64,000 nucleotides of DNA from Seison nebaliae. Its lineage: Eukaryota > Rotifera > Pararotatoria > Seisonacea > Seisonidae. Both the position numbers and the translations under genes were made by a program. Shown here piece by piece: positions 50,563 to 62,967 of the stretch (positions are counted from its first letter, which is position 1; each line of letters begins with the position of its first letter). The notes beneath the pieces were generated by a model. It was given only the letters and a program-made list of their open reading frames with translations, was not told the origin of the DNA and did not search any database. Location: positions 16,912-80,911 of the forward strand of contig JALJEE010002047.1 of the NCBI GenBank assembly GCA_023231475.1. The letters run 5' to 3'.

Positions 50563-53500
50563 ATGATCGTGCATCATTCTACGAATTGTCAAAAGATGCT
50601 GAACATTATCATTTATTAGTAAAAGAGAGCGATGTTCCATCTGCTGTACCAATTGATCTGAGATGTGTACAATCGAAGGTGACGCAATTCATACGCGGTA
50701 TGCCTCATATGCCAAATCGAACAACGTTATTATACACAGACTCAAAAGACGAAGATGGAAAGAAGCAAACAGATTTATGTTCATCAGTCAGGAACATGAA
50801 TCAGCAAGAGCAACTCCAATACCTCCAGAAGAGGATAAGGAAAGACGGACAAGAGAAGCAGCAGGAGAAAGATGTGGAGATGGAGAAAGAAGGAGGAAAG
50901 GATCAATATGGGAAACGGCAGAGAATAGAGGATGCGGAACGGGACGAGTATTATCGCCACTATCTGCGTCAGCGAACATCGCCAACAGTGACAATAGAAG
51001 ATGAGTATGGTGGCAGACAACGTCGACAATTAGAGAATTCTCATGATATGCAATTGAAGCAGTCATGCATAAGTGTCAAATATTTTGACTCAATTATGAT
51101 TGATGAGCATATATTCGATGATGCTGACGATGAATATTTGGATGATGACGACGAATGTTTTTCTTCAGGAGAAATCAAATCCTATATGCAGAATCTCGCC
51201 GTTTCTCTCGTTGGGAATAAGGACGAGGACAAGAAGGAGAATGATGAAGATGAAAAAGAAGAAGAAGATGATGATGAGGATAATAAATCACAATCAAGCA
51301 CAATAAATAATAATAATGATGATGATAATGTTGTTGTTGTTGTTGTTGATGATGAGGATAATGGTAATGAGAATAAGGACGATGTAGAAACGAAGAAGAA
51401 GAATGAAAAAAATGATGAAGTTGTCGACGACGAGAAGACCATTGGAGAAGAGAGAGAGATAATTGATGAGAAAATAACTGAAGACATTTCCACCATCATC
51501 AACAACGATGAAGGAGAGTTTGATGTTAAATTGAGTAGTAATGCAGTACGATTACTGGAAGATAAGCTGAATGAAGATGATGAAAGAATAGAAGGAACGT
51601 CCCCAACCATAACGACGACGACAACGACAATAACAACGAATGACGAGAAGGAATTGGAGAAAGATGAATATGAAAATAATCTGTTTGATACGGACGATGG
51701 TGATGATGTTGTTGTTGTCGTTGGCAGTGTTGTCTCACCGAATGATAAAGAGGACGAGGAGAATGATTTAATTAAAGACGAACAAAATCAAAATAGGAAG
51801 GAAATATTTGATGGAGAGACAAATGAGTTTTTGAAAGAATGTAAAGGAAGTTCATCAACTAATGAATCATCATCAGAAGATGAGAAGTATTCGTATGACA
51901 ATTCTTCAATTGACGACTATTTTTATGAAGATGATAATCGATCGAAAATGTTTGAAATGATGTCATCGGTTAATTCTTCTTTCTTCTCTCCAACTTTTTA
52001 ATTCTCTTCTAATAAAACCTTCCTACATTTCCACAATTTTTCAGGAAATGGAATTCGAGATAAGTGAAAGACGAGTTAAACAAATGTTCAGTAATCAGAA
52101 TAAATGGAATCATAGTGATGGGAAGAATAATGGGAAGCATGATAATAAAGATATTTCAATGAGTAATTGTGGTGGTGGTGGATTGGTGCCAAGAACTGCC
52201 AGTTTTCGAGATTTAAATAAATTGAATAATTGGTCGGATGATATGCAACGAAACAATGAGAATATTGATGATGACCATGATGATCATGTTGATGATGAAC
52301 ATGACGATCATGATATAAATGATATGATGCATTCTTATCATCTTGATCATCATCATCATCAATTCCTTCATCAGAATGAGAAGAAGAATTATCAATCGAA
52401 AGGTATAAACGGAATGAAATTGACTAGTCCAATGGAACATCTGAACAATAATAATTTGTCATCATATAAATTAAAACATTCGGGAGAACAATTCTTCAAT
52501 TCCAATCGACCACCATCTCAACAGAACAACAAAAAAATGAGTAACGAATCACCACCTTCTCCATATTTCTCTACTGATAATTCGATGAGAGTTCAAAGTG
52601 ATCATTCGAAAGAAATGTATGGAATTATTCACGATATCATCGACAAAGACTTCTCCGGTAAAAATGACGATTCTTCATCATCATTCCAATTAGATCCATC
52701 TCCATCATCATCATCTACTTTTCTGCCATCTCTCCAACCCTTAACAACGACCAGTACCACTACCATCACAACGACCATATCAACGATGATCAATAGTGGA
52801 GAAGGAGCGTTAGACAAACCGTTTCTATTGTCGGATGAATGTCAAGCGAAAATTTCAGTTTAGTCTTTATCTTCTTCATTCTCTTTATCATTCTATTATA
52901 TTTTCTTTTTCACCATCATTCCCTTCACAGAATGACAATTCGATGAATTATGTTTCGGTAGTTAGTTTATCTCACGTGTTCGGCAATACATCCAATCGTC
53001 GTAATGTAAATACTCCGATAAATAATTTATCAGCTGCTTCTACATCGCTCCATCCATTCTCATCATCATCATCATCATCAACATCTAAATCGAACGACGA
53101 TCGTCGATCAAGTCCGTCTACTCATCAGTCGGAAATTTTGAAAATGGCAAAAGAGATCTGTACCATTCTTCCAACATACGAAGAATTCAACAATAGTGAC
53201 GACACATCAACTGATACGACAACTGTCACTATTACACCAACTTCAACACAAAATATTCAGACAACCATTTCATCATCATCATCATCAACAACAACAAAAA
53301 CAATCATCACCACAACAACAACAACAACGACCACTACAAATATGATAACATCTAAAAATTTGGAAAAGAGAATGAATAAAAATTCTTCCAATTTAAAATC
53401 ATCATCAATTCCAGCCATAATCTCTTACTCATCATCATCATCAGCATCATCTACCACAACAACAACAACAACAACAACAACATCTCCACTAATAATTACA

Positions 53501-56500
53501 ACGAAACTACCATCACCATCACCGTCATCATTAAATCAAATGAACACCACGAGTCTTCTTCCTTATTTTACAACGAATAATCAAATCATCAATACATTTG
53601 GAGGAGAGAATAACAACAAGATTACATCAATTAATTTACCATCTTCCACGATACTTCCATTAACTAATTTGGTTACGAGTAACGGATTTATCAAACAAAC
53701 GTCAGACAATTTTAATGGTCGTCCAAGTCGACCGTCGAAGAATCATCTGACTCATATCAGGAACAACAATCATTATTCATTATTATTGAGACAACAATCA
53801 CTCAATGTTCCGTTATCTGAATCGACGTCATCTATCTCTTTATCTTCACTCTCTTCCTCGCCCTCATCTTCCGCCCCAACCAACAAGAAGAACTTTCATT
53901 TATTACAACCATCCAAGTCAAATGTCGCTAATTCAGCTATTCTCAATGCGAGTAAACGACGTAGGAAATCATTATTGCTCTCGTGGGAAACATCGAAATT
54001 AGCTAAATTGAAACAGATAATGGAGAAGGAGAAGCAACTCTACTCGTCACTTTATGTGAAAACAAAAGAATTGTTAAAGAAGGAAAATTCTCAACACCCG
54101 CCACCCGACCATTATGGAGAGATGCATATGAACAACAGTTTGACATTCGCTGCTAAACAATTGACAACATCTACCGATAATCCTCATTCTTCATCCATCA
54201 ATCTCTCCAACGTCTCAAATGACGATGCCGCCTACCACACTTATCATAGCGCCATCATTAGTCTCAATCGTAATCGACGTGTTGTACGTCCCATTCCCTT
54301 CTCCGATGATAATATTGAAACATCTACCTCTTCCTTAATCCTTCATAATGTCGAACATCGTCGACCCGTCAAAATGAAGGAACTCTTAAGTCAAGATAAA
54401 TTGACAAAATTGGAACAAAACAACAAATTGTTACGGGAGGCAGAATTGGACGTGAATCTGTTCGAATGGCACGGTGCCATCAAAGAACATATCTCTTTAT
54501 TGCGCAAGAAGAAGAACGTCAATTATTCCAAACAATTATTTAAACGTTCCATTCTTCAACGTATCCTCAAATGTCCCATACATAGTCGAGCGTTCCGTCT
54601 TATGGATTATCAGATGGTCAAACAGACATCTCAAGTAAATCGATCACTCTCATTAACACAAATGTTCCAATCGAAAAATAAATCTTTGATCTCTTCTTCC
54701 AACCAACAACAACAACAACGTTCAATCAAAAAACCACATTCAGTTTCGATGATGTCATTAACCGATACGTCGTTGCCATCACTCATTAATCCAAAACATT
54801 TGAATTGTTCTTGTAATTATAACAAATCGAATTATTCGTCAGTTCAACTACTTTTATACGGACGGGAATTATTGAATAAAAATAAATCGACCAATCTTTT
54901 GTTGAAAAAGATGCCGTCGATGCACACCGTCCGCCACAAGGATTCCCTTTCTTCCAATCAACATCTGATCTCCGTTCAATGTTCACTTAATACCAAATTG
55001 AATTTGGAACTCGATCAGTTATTTTCGGTCGAGAATGTTTATCAGAACATCGTTCGGAATCCCGATAAATTAACGAATGAAACGAACGACATTATTAATG
55101 CGATTATCAATCCATCCACACACCATGATGAGAAAGGAATTATTCAAAAAATTATCAATTTCCAAAAGAAATGTAAAGAGAATAATCGGAATGACAAGTT
55201 CAAAATGATCGATACGTTAAACTCGAGTCTGTCGTGGAGCAGTGGAAAACGACGACAGATGAAAAAAAGATTAAAACGAAGACGTAAGCGAAAACGTAAT
55301 AATCCAATGAATTATGATTATCACTTATCAAAATACGACAGTAGCGATAGCAATGTGGAGGAGAACAGTCATGCAGGTTCAATTCACATAATTAAATAAT
55401 TTTCCTTTTTCACCATTCTTCCTCATCCACTTTCCCCCCTTCTTCTTAATTCTTCCAATAACATCCAATTCCTTTTCCGATCATTTTTTATATTTTGTCA
55501 TTAACATCTTTGACATGATGATTAATCATAAAATTCATTTTTAACCAATTCCCTTCATTTCCAAAACGTTCTCCTTCTCACCAACAACAACCAAAATGAA
55601 AACAAAAATTTTTTGTCATCGTGCCAATTCTTGCAGAGATTGATTCATTTCCTTTTTGTTAGATAAGAAATGATTCTAATTCAATTCTTCGAAAAAAGAA
55701 AGAAAGGAAAAGAAGAGAAATGTGTAGCTGATGAGAGAGAGATCGAACTCTAATTTCATTTATGTCGAGATAAGAGAATTATCATAATAATCTGCTTGAA
55801 ATGATTTCTCAAGAAAATTTGAGAATATCATCATCATTGATTTCGTTCCAGAAAAAACAGTCGAACTAGCAAATTATGTAAAAGATATAATATTATATGT
55901 CGTCCTCGTCCTCGTCGTCCTCATCATCATCGTCGTCATTCTTTTTCTTATGTCATTCCCCTGATTAGAAATTGAATGCCAATTAAATGGATATATAAAT
56001 ATATATATATATATTTATATTTATATTTATATCTCCTTCTTTCCTCCCATTGATACAATGTTCGTCTACTCGATTTCGTTTGATGAGAATTCTACTTCCT
56101 TCTCCTCCATGCGCATTCGCCAAAAACATATCATATTTAAAGAGATATTACAAGTTATTCGATTGATATTTCAGAAGGAAACTGGAGTAACTAACGGGAA
56201 TATTAGATGGGAAATAGAAAGAATTTGATATAAAAAATATTTTTCTGCCATCCGTTTTTGAAAGTTCGACTTTTCCTTCCCAGTTCGAGTGGGAAATGTA
56301 CGAGAGAAATATCTAGATAATTTATGGGGAGGAATTGGATAATTTATTGGAATGACAATCGTAAATTTATGTAACAGGAATGAACGATGCTCATTGTCGT
56401 CTCTGATAAGTATTTTATTCATTCATTTTGACGGACAAATATTAGTACTTTAATGAGATATCAACATGGGAATAATAAGATTTATTCGATTTTTGTATTT

Positions 56501-59500
56501 GGAAAGAAATCGACGTCCACGTCATCCCATTCTAACAATGTAGTTATTTCTAACTCTCATTGTAAGTTGCTGAGGCAATATTTGTCGATCAATAGTGAAA
56601 CTTATCAACATATTGATTTTCGATGAAGATCTTTTTCCTTTCTCTCGCTTCTCTCATCTAATGGCCATTAGATCGATATGGTGCATATTAAATATTTATT
56701 CAAATGCAAATAATTTTAATGATTTGAGTCGTTGGGAATCAGTGGAGAAGGAATCGTGATTTCTACCGCGTTTCGTCATGCTATGTTTCTGCGTATGTTT
56801 ACATAGAAAGAAAGATTAGAAAATTGGCAAGTTCAACGATTCAATAATGACAAAATATGAAATATGTTATGAAGAGTTATTTCTGCTCTAATCTATGTAA
56901 TAAATTTTCAGAAATTTAATATTGAGAAATGTTTGTTGTTATTAGGGAGAATTTGATTGAAAACGAATTTTTTCTTGTTCCAAGTTCGAAGAATTTGTAG
57001 TGAAAAGAAAGAAAATAGAAGACTTACTGTGTAGATATATTGAGGAAAATATTTATTTTTATATTCCACAATTTAATCGAATATGCATATTGATGAAAAT
57101 GATGATTATTTATTAATATTAGAGAAAGGAAGGAAATGGAGGATTCTCGTTGTTGACCTGTGAGAAAAATAAATAATAAGGAGAAGTAACATGAAAGCAT
57201 AGTTTGCTCTTGAGCGAATTAATAAACTTCTCTCATTGACGAGACAAATGAGCAAATGAGAAGGGAAGAAGAGAGATGTCGAATAAAAGGAATTCGTCTT
57301 TCTATCCGATAAATGATGACAATTAAAAAGGAGAACTGATGGGGGATGGGAAGGAAGAGGATGATGTTCATCTGTTTATGGTGATTATAGTCAAAAGAAA
57401 TATAAATTGTGCAAATATCTAGAGGGAACAAGAAATTAAGGGAGTTACTATGCTCCTACTTCAACAACTTCATATTGTTGTTCATTTTCTTAATCAACTT
57501 CCATCATTGTTTCTTTCAAATTGTCAAATAATTTGTCGACTTTTATTTCCATTTCTTTCATCTCTCATTAACATATTAGTTACTTAGCTGAATAATATTT
57601 TCTATTTCTTTCAATGAAAAATCATCGAATACTGAAAGATAATAAAAAGTGAAAAGATGTTCTCCTTCCTGATAATTAATTTTTGTTTTTTTTTTTTAAT
57701 TCTCTTTAGAAAAAGAAGATTTTGACGTTCAATCACCTGATAATAATCGGAAGAATTGTAAAATTTCGTCGTTGTCATCGTCCGTCCTCTCTTCATCGTT
57801 GTCGGTGGTGGAAGAAGAAAAGAAGAACATTTGGAAGACGACCGAATCGATTGGAGAGAAAAGACGAAAAGGTAATTTAACGGTGAATGACGAAGGAAGT
57901 GATGATGCTTCGAAAGGCAATAGACGAAATGTATATGAGAATACACTTTCCTCCTTATCTCTGCCAACATTAGAGAATTGTATATTATCCAGTTCGGTGG
58001 GCCAACTACATAGATACAAGAATCTGATGAGTAACTATATGAATCGAAGTCGATGTTCTAATCTTGATTTCTTCCTCTCCTCTCGCCAACAACAACATCA
58101 ACAACAACAGTTGTTTGATTTGCAGAAAATGCATTCGCATGTTGATCGGAATTCTTCGGATTTATTGAGATTTGGTCAGAGGTCGATGATGAATGGGAAG
58201 AAATTAGATACGAATTCTATAACCGAATTGATTGTGAATGGATCCAATAATTTGATATCGTCCAATATTGATAAAAATCTCATTTCGACATCAATCTTAA
58301 ATGACTTGGGAAGTCCATATTCGACTGGATCGCCCACATATCAAACTCAATCACTTCAACGACAACCGATGAAAAGAAATATGATGTTAAAATGTGATAG
58401 GAAATCCGAGTCGATCGAATATCAGAATTTCCTTCATCCCACAACAAAACCAACAACAACAACAATGAAGAAGAAGGAGAATAATAAGAATAATACGAAT
58501 AAATCATTAATGAATCAATTCTTTGCTAATGAGAGTGAGAATGGAGATGATGAAGAATTGATGGAGAATGAGATAGATGATGACGATGATAACGACGATG
58601 ACGATGATGATAATGATGACGATGATGATATGGATGAGATTGAGAAGATGAAATATAAAAAGAAATTTTTATCATTGACCAATTTGAAGAATGAAGAAAT
58701 GAAGAAAGGAATATATCAATTACCCTCCAACCAACACCACCATCAACAACAACAATTATTATTGAGAAAATTATTATTGGCAAATCGGAAACATATGAAT
58801 GGTGTATTGTTGGATGAAGAGTTTGAGGGAATGGATGAGAGAAAGAATGATATTATTGATAGGATTGTTAATAATGAGAATAATGGAATGAGTTTAAATC
58901 GAAATCCGAATTTGTTGCATATTAATGAAGAGGCAATTAATCAGAATAGTAATATTGTTCTATTGAATGATTATAATGGAAATTTGAATGAACAATTTCC
59001 TCTCGAGAACGGCGATGGTCGACGAACCGGTGTACCAGAATTTATTCCAATAATGAATCAAATGAATGAGAATAGTTTGAGAAGAAATTTAATGAAAGTT
59101 AACGGATCTGAAATCATCAATCTTCTCCCATTAAATGATATTAATGATTCATCACAATTCTCCAATTCTTCACTTTCATCATCATCACCATCATCAGCTT
59201 CAGCATCGTTATTATTATTGAAAGAGAATCACATGAATAACAACAACAACAACAACAACAACAACAATTTATTTCTTTACAATCCTTCAATTAGAAGAGA
59301 TGGAATGAATGAAGGAAGAGTTGGTGTAATAACAACTTCAGTAATTAATCCTTGCTTTTACTCCTCCTTATCCACTTCACCATCACCATCCATTGTATCT
59401 TCAGGAACATCATCATTCAATTCATTCTACGGATCAACTCCAACTACTACATCCTTATCATACTCTTATTCAATATCTTCTTCATCTTTATCATCTTCAA

Positions 59501-61689
59501 GTTCTTCATCATCATATTCATCATCATATTCATCATCATCTTCTTTATCATCTTCTTCTTTATCGTCATCACTTCTGTCGACACCTTATTCGAGTGATGT
59601 ATTGAATAATAGTGTGGAAGAGAAACAAGAAATGATGGAAACAAGAAATTATGCATCATTCAACAGGAAGAACTATCAAGTTCATTCCAATAATCACTTC
59701 GCTAATAATCTAATGCCAATGACATTACTCAGTCATGATTATTTGTATCGGAAACAGAATGTTGAGAAGATAAATAATCATTCATCATCTTCATCATTAT
59801 ATTCTTCATCATCATCAGCTGCATCATTCATACCACCACCAGCAGCATCAATCAAACCGTCATCATCACCATCAGCAAAAACAACAACAAATACTATTAC
59901 TACGACAGACGCTGCAGTTGTTGCTGCTACAATCTTAAAGAATCATAATAAACGATTATATCGTCGTCGTCATGATAATGAATCAAAACAGTTAAATGAC
60001 GCTTATTATTACCGGAATCATTTCGATCAATTTATACCTACCACCACCACCACAATAATAACAACAACAGCAACATATACTAAATCATATCCGAGAAAAT
60101 ATAATAATCATAAAAACCATCAAACGAAATCGGAGCAATGTCGTCATAATATGAATAATGTGTCCGGTCATCAAAATGAAAGGAATAATAATGAAATGTT
60201 ATTTGATATTTTTATTAGTCGATCCATTGCATCTAATAGTGAGGCAAAAGAATCCGAAAAAAATGATCAGTCCATTACGACAACATTCAACGCCGATCAA
60301 ACGATCGGTGATTCATCACCATGTTCGCCAACGTCCAAACACTATCAGCAATTCCTTCTCAACAACGGACAATCGATGTTACAAGAAGAAAATGAAAATA
60401 CGAAAACGACGTCGATACATTCGTCGGAAGAGGAAAACGTCGGATGCAACCGATACCATCAGAATACCGTCAATCAAAAAATTAATTGCAACAACTTTCT
60501 TAATTCTCATACTTATCGTGATGCTCGGCTTCCATCATCAGAAGGTTCGAGTAGAAAAACGCACTCGAAAAAGAAATCGAATAAAAAATCGAATGAAGTC
60601 AATTCATTTCCAAACGCAGACGACTATCAGCACCACCAATGCCAACATCCAACGTCCAAAATCGGGAACCCATCCAATTACGACGTTATCACCGATCGAT
60701 CCCATCAATTATCATCAGATAACTGTCACTCGACTAAAGCAGTACCATCAGCGTTTCCATTCAACTCCACTTCGTCAACGAAAAGGAACCGTCAGGTGAG
60801 AGTTATCTCTCCAAACAGGACGATGATTCCACTTTTAAGAGAAAAAGAGAATAGTAGAAAATCGCATCCGAAAAAATGTTCCCATACAATTTCACCATCA
60901 TTGAACACGAAATCCATTGGAAGACCAAATTCTTCCCATATTCATCATAATCAAATTCCAAAAAGTTCTTACCATCAACATCATCATCCATCAGAACATC
61001 AACAACAAAAACAAACACATACTTATAATTCTCAGCATTATCATCAACATAACTCTCGACAACATCAACAACAACAGCCAACTCGTCATTCAAAACAATA
61101 CAATTCTAATAATAATGATAATGCATCGAATCGACCGACTAGTTGGCATGTTCCAAATGAAAAAGTTCACAATCGACATCAACATTCGTTTGATACGACT
61201 GAATCTAATATTACTATCCAACCATCAGTATCATCAACATATTCCGTCATGAATAATGATGAACTACAAAGAATATTATTACATCGGGACGCCCGTCATA
61301 TGAGTTTGTGAAATTTATTTGAAGACCATTTTATTATGAAATTCTCATTTTCAGGTAGTCCTTTATGTGGAATACGTGTCAAAGTTGACCGCGCACACGC
61401 ACCTGATGGTTATCGCAGTGCCACTTACATAGTTCATTTACCTGATGAAAAAGCTTGGCGATCAGGGCCAATGGCAGAATTAGCACCAGGTTTAATTTTG
61501 AATTTGTATGAAATAATATTTTGTAAATTTTCAGGAGATGAAATTGTTGAACTAAACGGCATTCCATTACGGAACAAAAGCGAGATATATGTCGATAGTA
61601 TTATTAATTCCACATTTGGTGAAATAGAATTGGTGGTGAAGAGAAATAATGAGAGGAACAAGTGTCGAAATACTAATAAATTTAATTGA
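50563..61689 (+). CDS. Very large, disordered scaffold protein with C-terminal PDZ domain, six exons
   Basis: Exons 50563-51968, 52045-52857, 52931-55376, 57710-61303, 61355-61489 and 61535-61689; introns 76, 73, 2333, 51 and 45 bp, all GT-AG and frame-keeping; about 2849 residues here. The first exon opens in the middle of a codon after an acceptor, so the start is upstream, probably in the 44-45-kb block. Nearly all is low complexity: D/E-rich acidic exon 1; Ser/Thr/Asn tracts; a long Ser run near 59450-59575. Better-ordered parts are DRASFYELSKDAEHYHLLV at the start and, in exon 3, a basic helical region (LSWETSKLAKLKQIMEKE; EWHGAIKEHISLLRKKK). The last 110 residues are a PDZ domain: SPLCGIRVKV (GLGF-type loop), TYIVHLPDEKAW, APGDEIVELNGIPLRNKS, FGEIELVVKR. 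A RIM/Fife-type active-zone scaffold is possible from the combination with the upstream block, but no C2 domain or zinc finger is seen. Confidence 0.65.
55377..57709. other. 2.3-kb intron of the PDZ scaffold gene
   Basis: GTTCAATTC donor at 55377 and CTCTTTAG acceptor ending 57709; joining leaves HA-EKEDFDVQ in frame. It is 30-50 times the usual intron length in this window. It contains a CTCGTC/CATCAT simple repeat near 55905-55940 and a TA-rich run near 55990-56025; no gene inside. Confidence 0.6.
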
Positions 61690-62153
61690 AGTTGATTGGA
61701 TCGTTTGGAATTTCGATCATCTCACATAATATTCAATTCAGTTTTAAAATATTCGTTTCAATTCCTATTCGATTCACTTATAAACAAATGACAATTATCT
61801 AACTGTTGAAAATTTTATTAACATTTTGTACATAAAAGTAGCATTCGTTAATTTTACTTTAAAGAATAATTATAGTTGTTTTGTTTAAATTTATTTATTT
61901 ATCTGATTGTATGTCACTACTATTCTTTTCCTTCAAATAAATTATTATCACAATCTTCTTATAGATCATTCGAAACTAAAATTTCAATCACTTTACCGAG
62001 AATGTTTAATATTCTAATATCTAAATCAGGGATGGCCATAAGGATTTTTCATTTGGATTTTTTATGTGTATAAGGATAATAATTAGAAAAGAACAGTCTA
62101 CAAATAGTCTGTTTTATCAAACCGGATCGAGAGTAAGACGGAGTATCTTTCAC
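61690..62153. other. 3' UTR and intergenic DNA
   Basis: AT-rich sequence after the PDZ gene stop; an AATAAA near 61936 may be its poly(A) signal. Nothing else recognised. Confidence 0.4.
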
Positions 62154-62515
62154 GGTAACCGGACAGATGGTAACCCTATATAAAAATTTTATAGAGGACA
62201 GTTCTCAACCCAAAAATAGGACAGTTATCAACCCTTCTTTCGTTCTTTCCGGACAGTTCTCAACTTTTTCTTTATTTTTCGGACAGTTTTCAACCTTCTT
62301 ATTACTTTTCGGACAGTTCTCAACCCCTTTTCCTCAATTTCCGACAGTTCTCAACCTTTTGAGAAAAAAAGGACAGTTCTCAACCTCAAAACATAATAAA
62401 AATTGAACTGGAAAAATAATAAGCGTACATAAAAATCCTCAAGGGGACAGTTATTCACTCATGATTATGTAATTATAAAATTTATTATTATTAATTAATT
62501 ATTAAGACTTTCGAT
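62154..62515 (+). repeat. Iterated-motif repeat (GGACAGTTCTCAACC family), copy C
   Basis: Best-preserved copy. It opens GGTAACCGGACAGATGGTAA then CCCTATATAAAAATTTTATAGA. Seven copies of GGACAGTTCTCAACC or near variants follow at about 22-32-bp spacing, then the shared CCTCAAAACATA spacer, and it closes with GGGGACAGTTATTCACTCAT and an AT-rich tail (ending near TTAATTAATTATTAA). The first and last motif copies are variants (GACAGATGGTAACC, GGACAGTTATTCACT), suggesting that both element ends carry the site. Confidence 0.85.
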
Positions 62516-62967
62516 TCTGCATTATTATATTCCATTTCACATGATTCTAGTTTATCGGTCACTATTTCCAACAAGATTCAATACGTCATGTCATCCTAGG
62601 AATGGATTCTATCGTCTTTTTTTACTACTTTTAATTTATGGGAATATACGTCTGATCCCATATTTATGCATACTTCTGCTATTCCAACATTCTTTAGTCG
62701 TCCGTTTGATATTTCAAAAAGTAGCACCATCATCTATACCGGGGGTGTAAATTCTTGAGGAGGAAAGATTTTTTCCTCATTATACAGAATTATTATTCAT
62801 GTATAGTATACATACAATAATGTATACGCACTACATGTATACTACATAAAAATGTTGAAAAATAACTATTTATTTATTTATAATTTATTTGAGATTTGAA
62901 ATATTGAAATAGAAATAATTGAAAAGTAAATTTATAAAAAGTATCTGTAAAAGAAAAATTCTTTTAA
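62516..62967. other. Spacer between repeat C and the hAT frame
   Basis: 450 bp of AT-rich DNA with ATGTATAC-type palindromic strings near 62800-62845. If repeat C is a terminal part of the hAT element, this would be its 3' non-coding region; otherwise ordinary intergenic DNA. Confidence 0.3.

Noticed and set aside
62167-62406. Open frame with repeated GQFSTF strings
   Set aside because: Generated by the GGACAGTTCTCAACC array in repeat copy C.
62691-62755. Short frame reading QHSLVVR...PSSIPG, reminiscent of translations of tRNA-like sequences
   Set aside because: No cloverleaf with A and B boxes could be drawn on either strand, so I do not call a tRNA or a tRNA-derived SINE.
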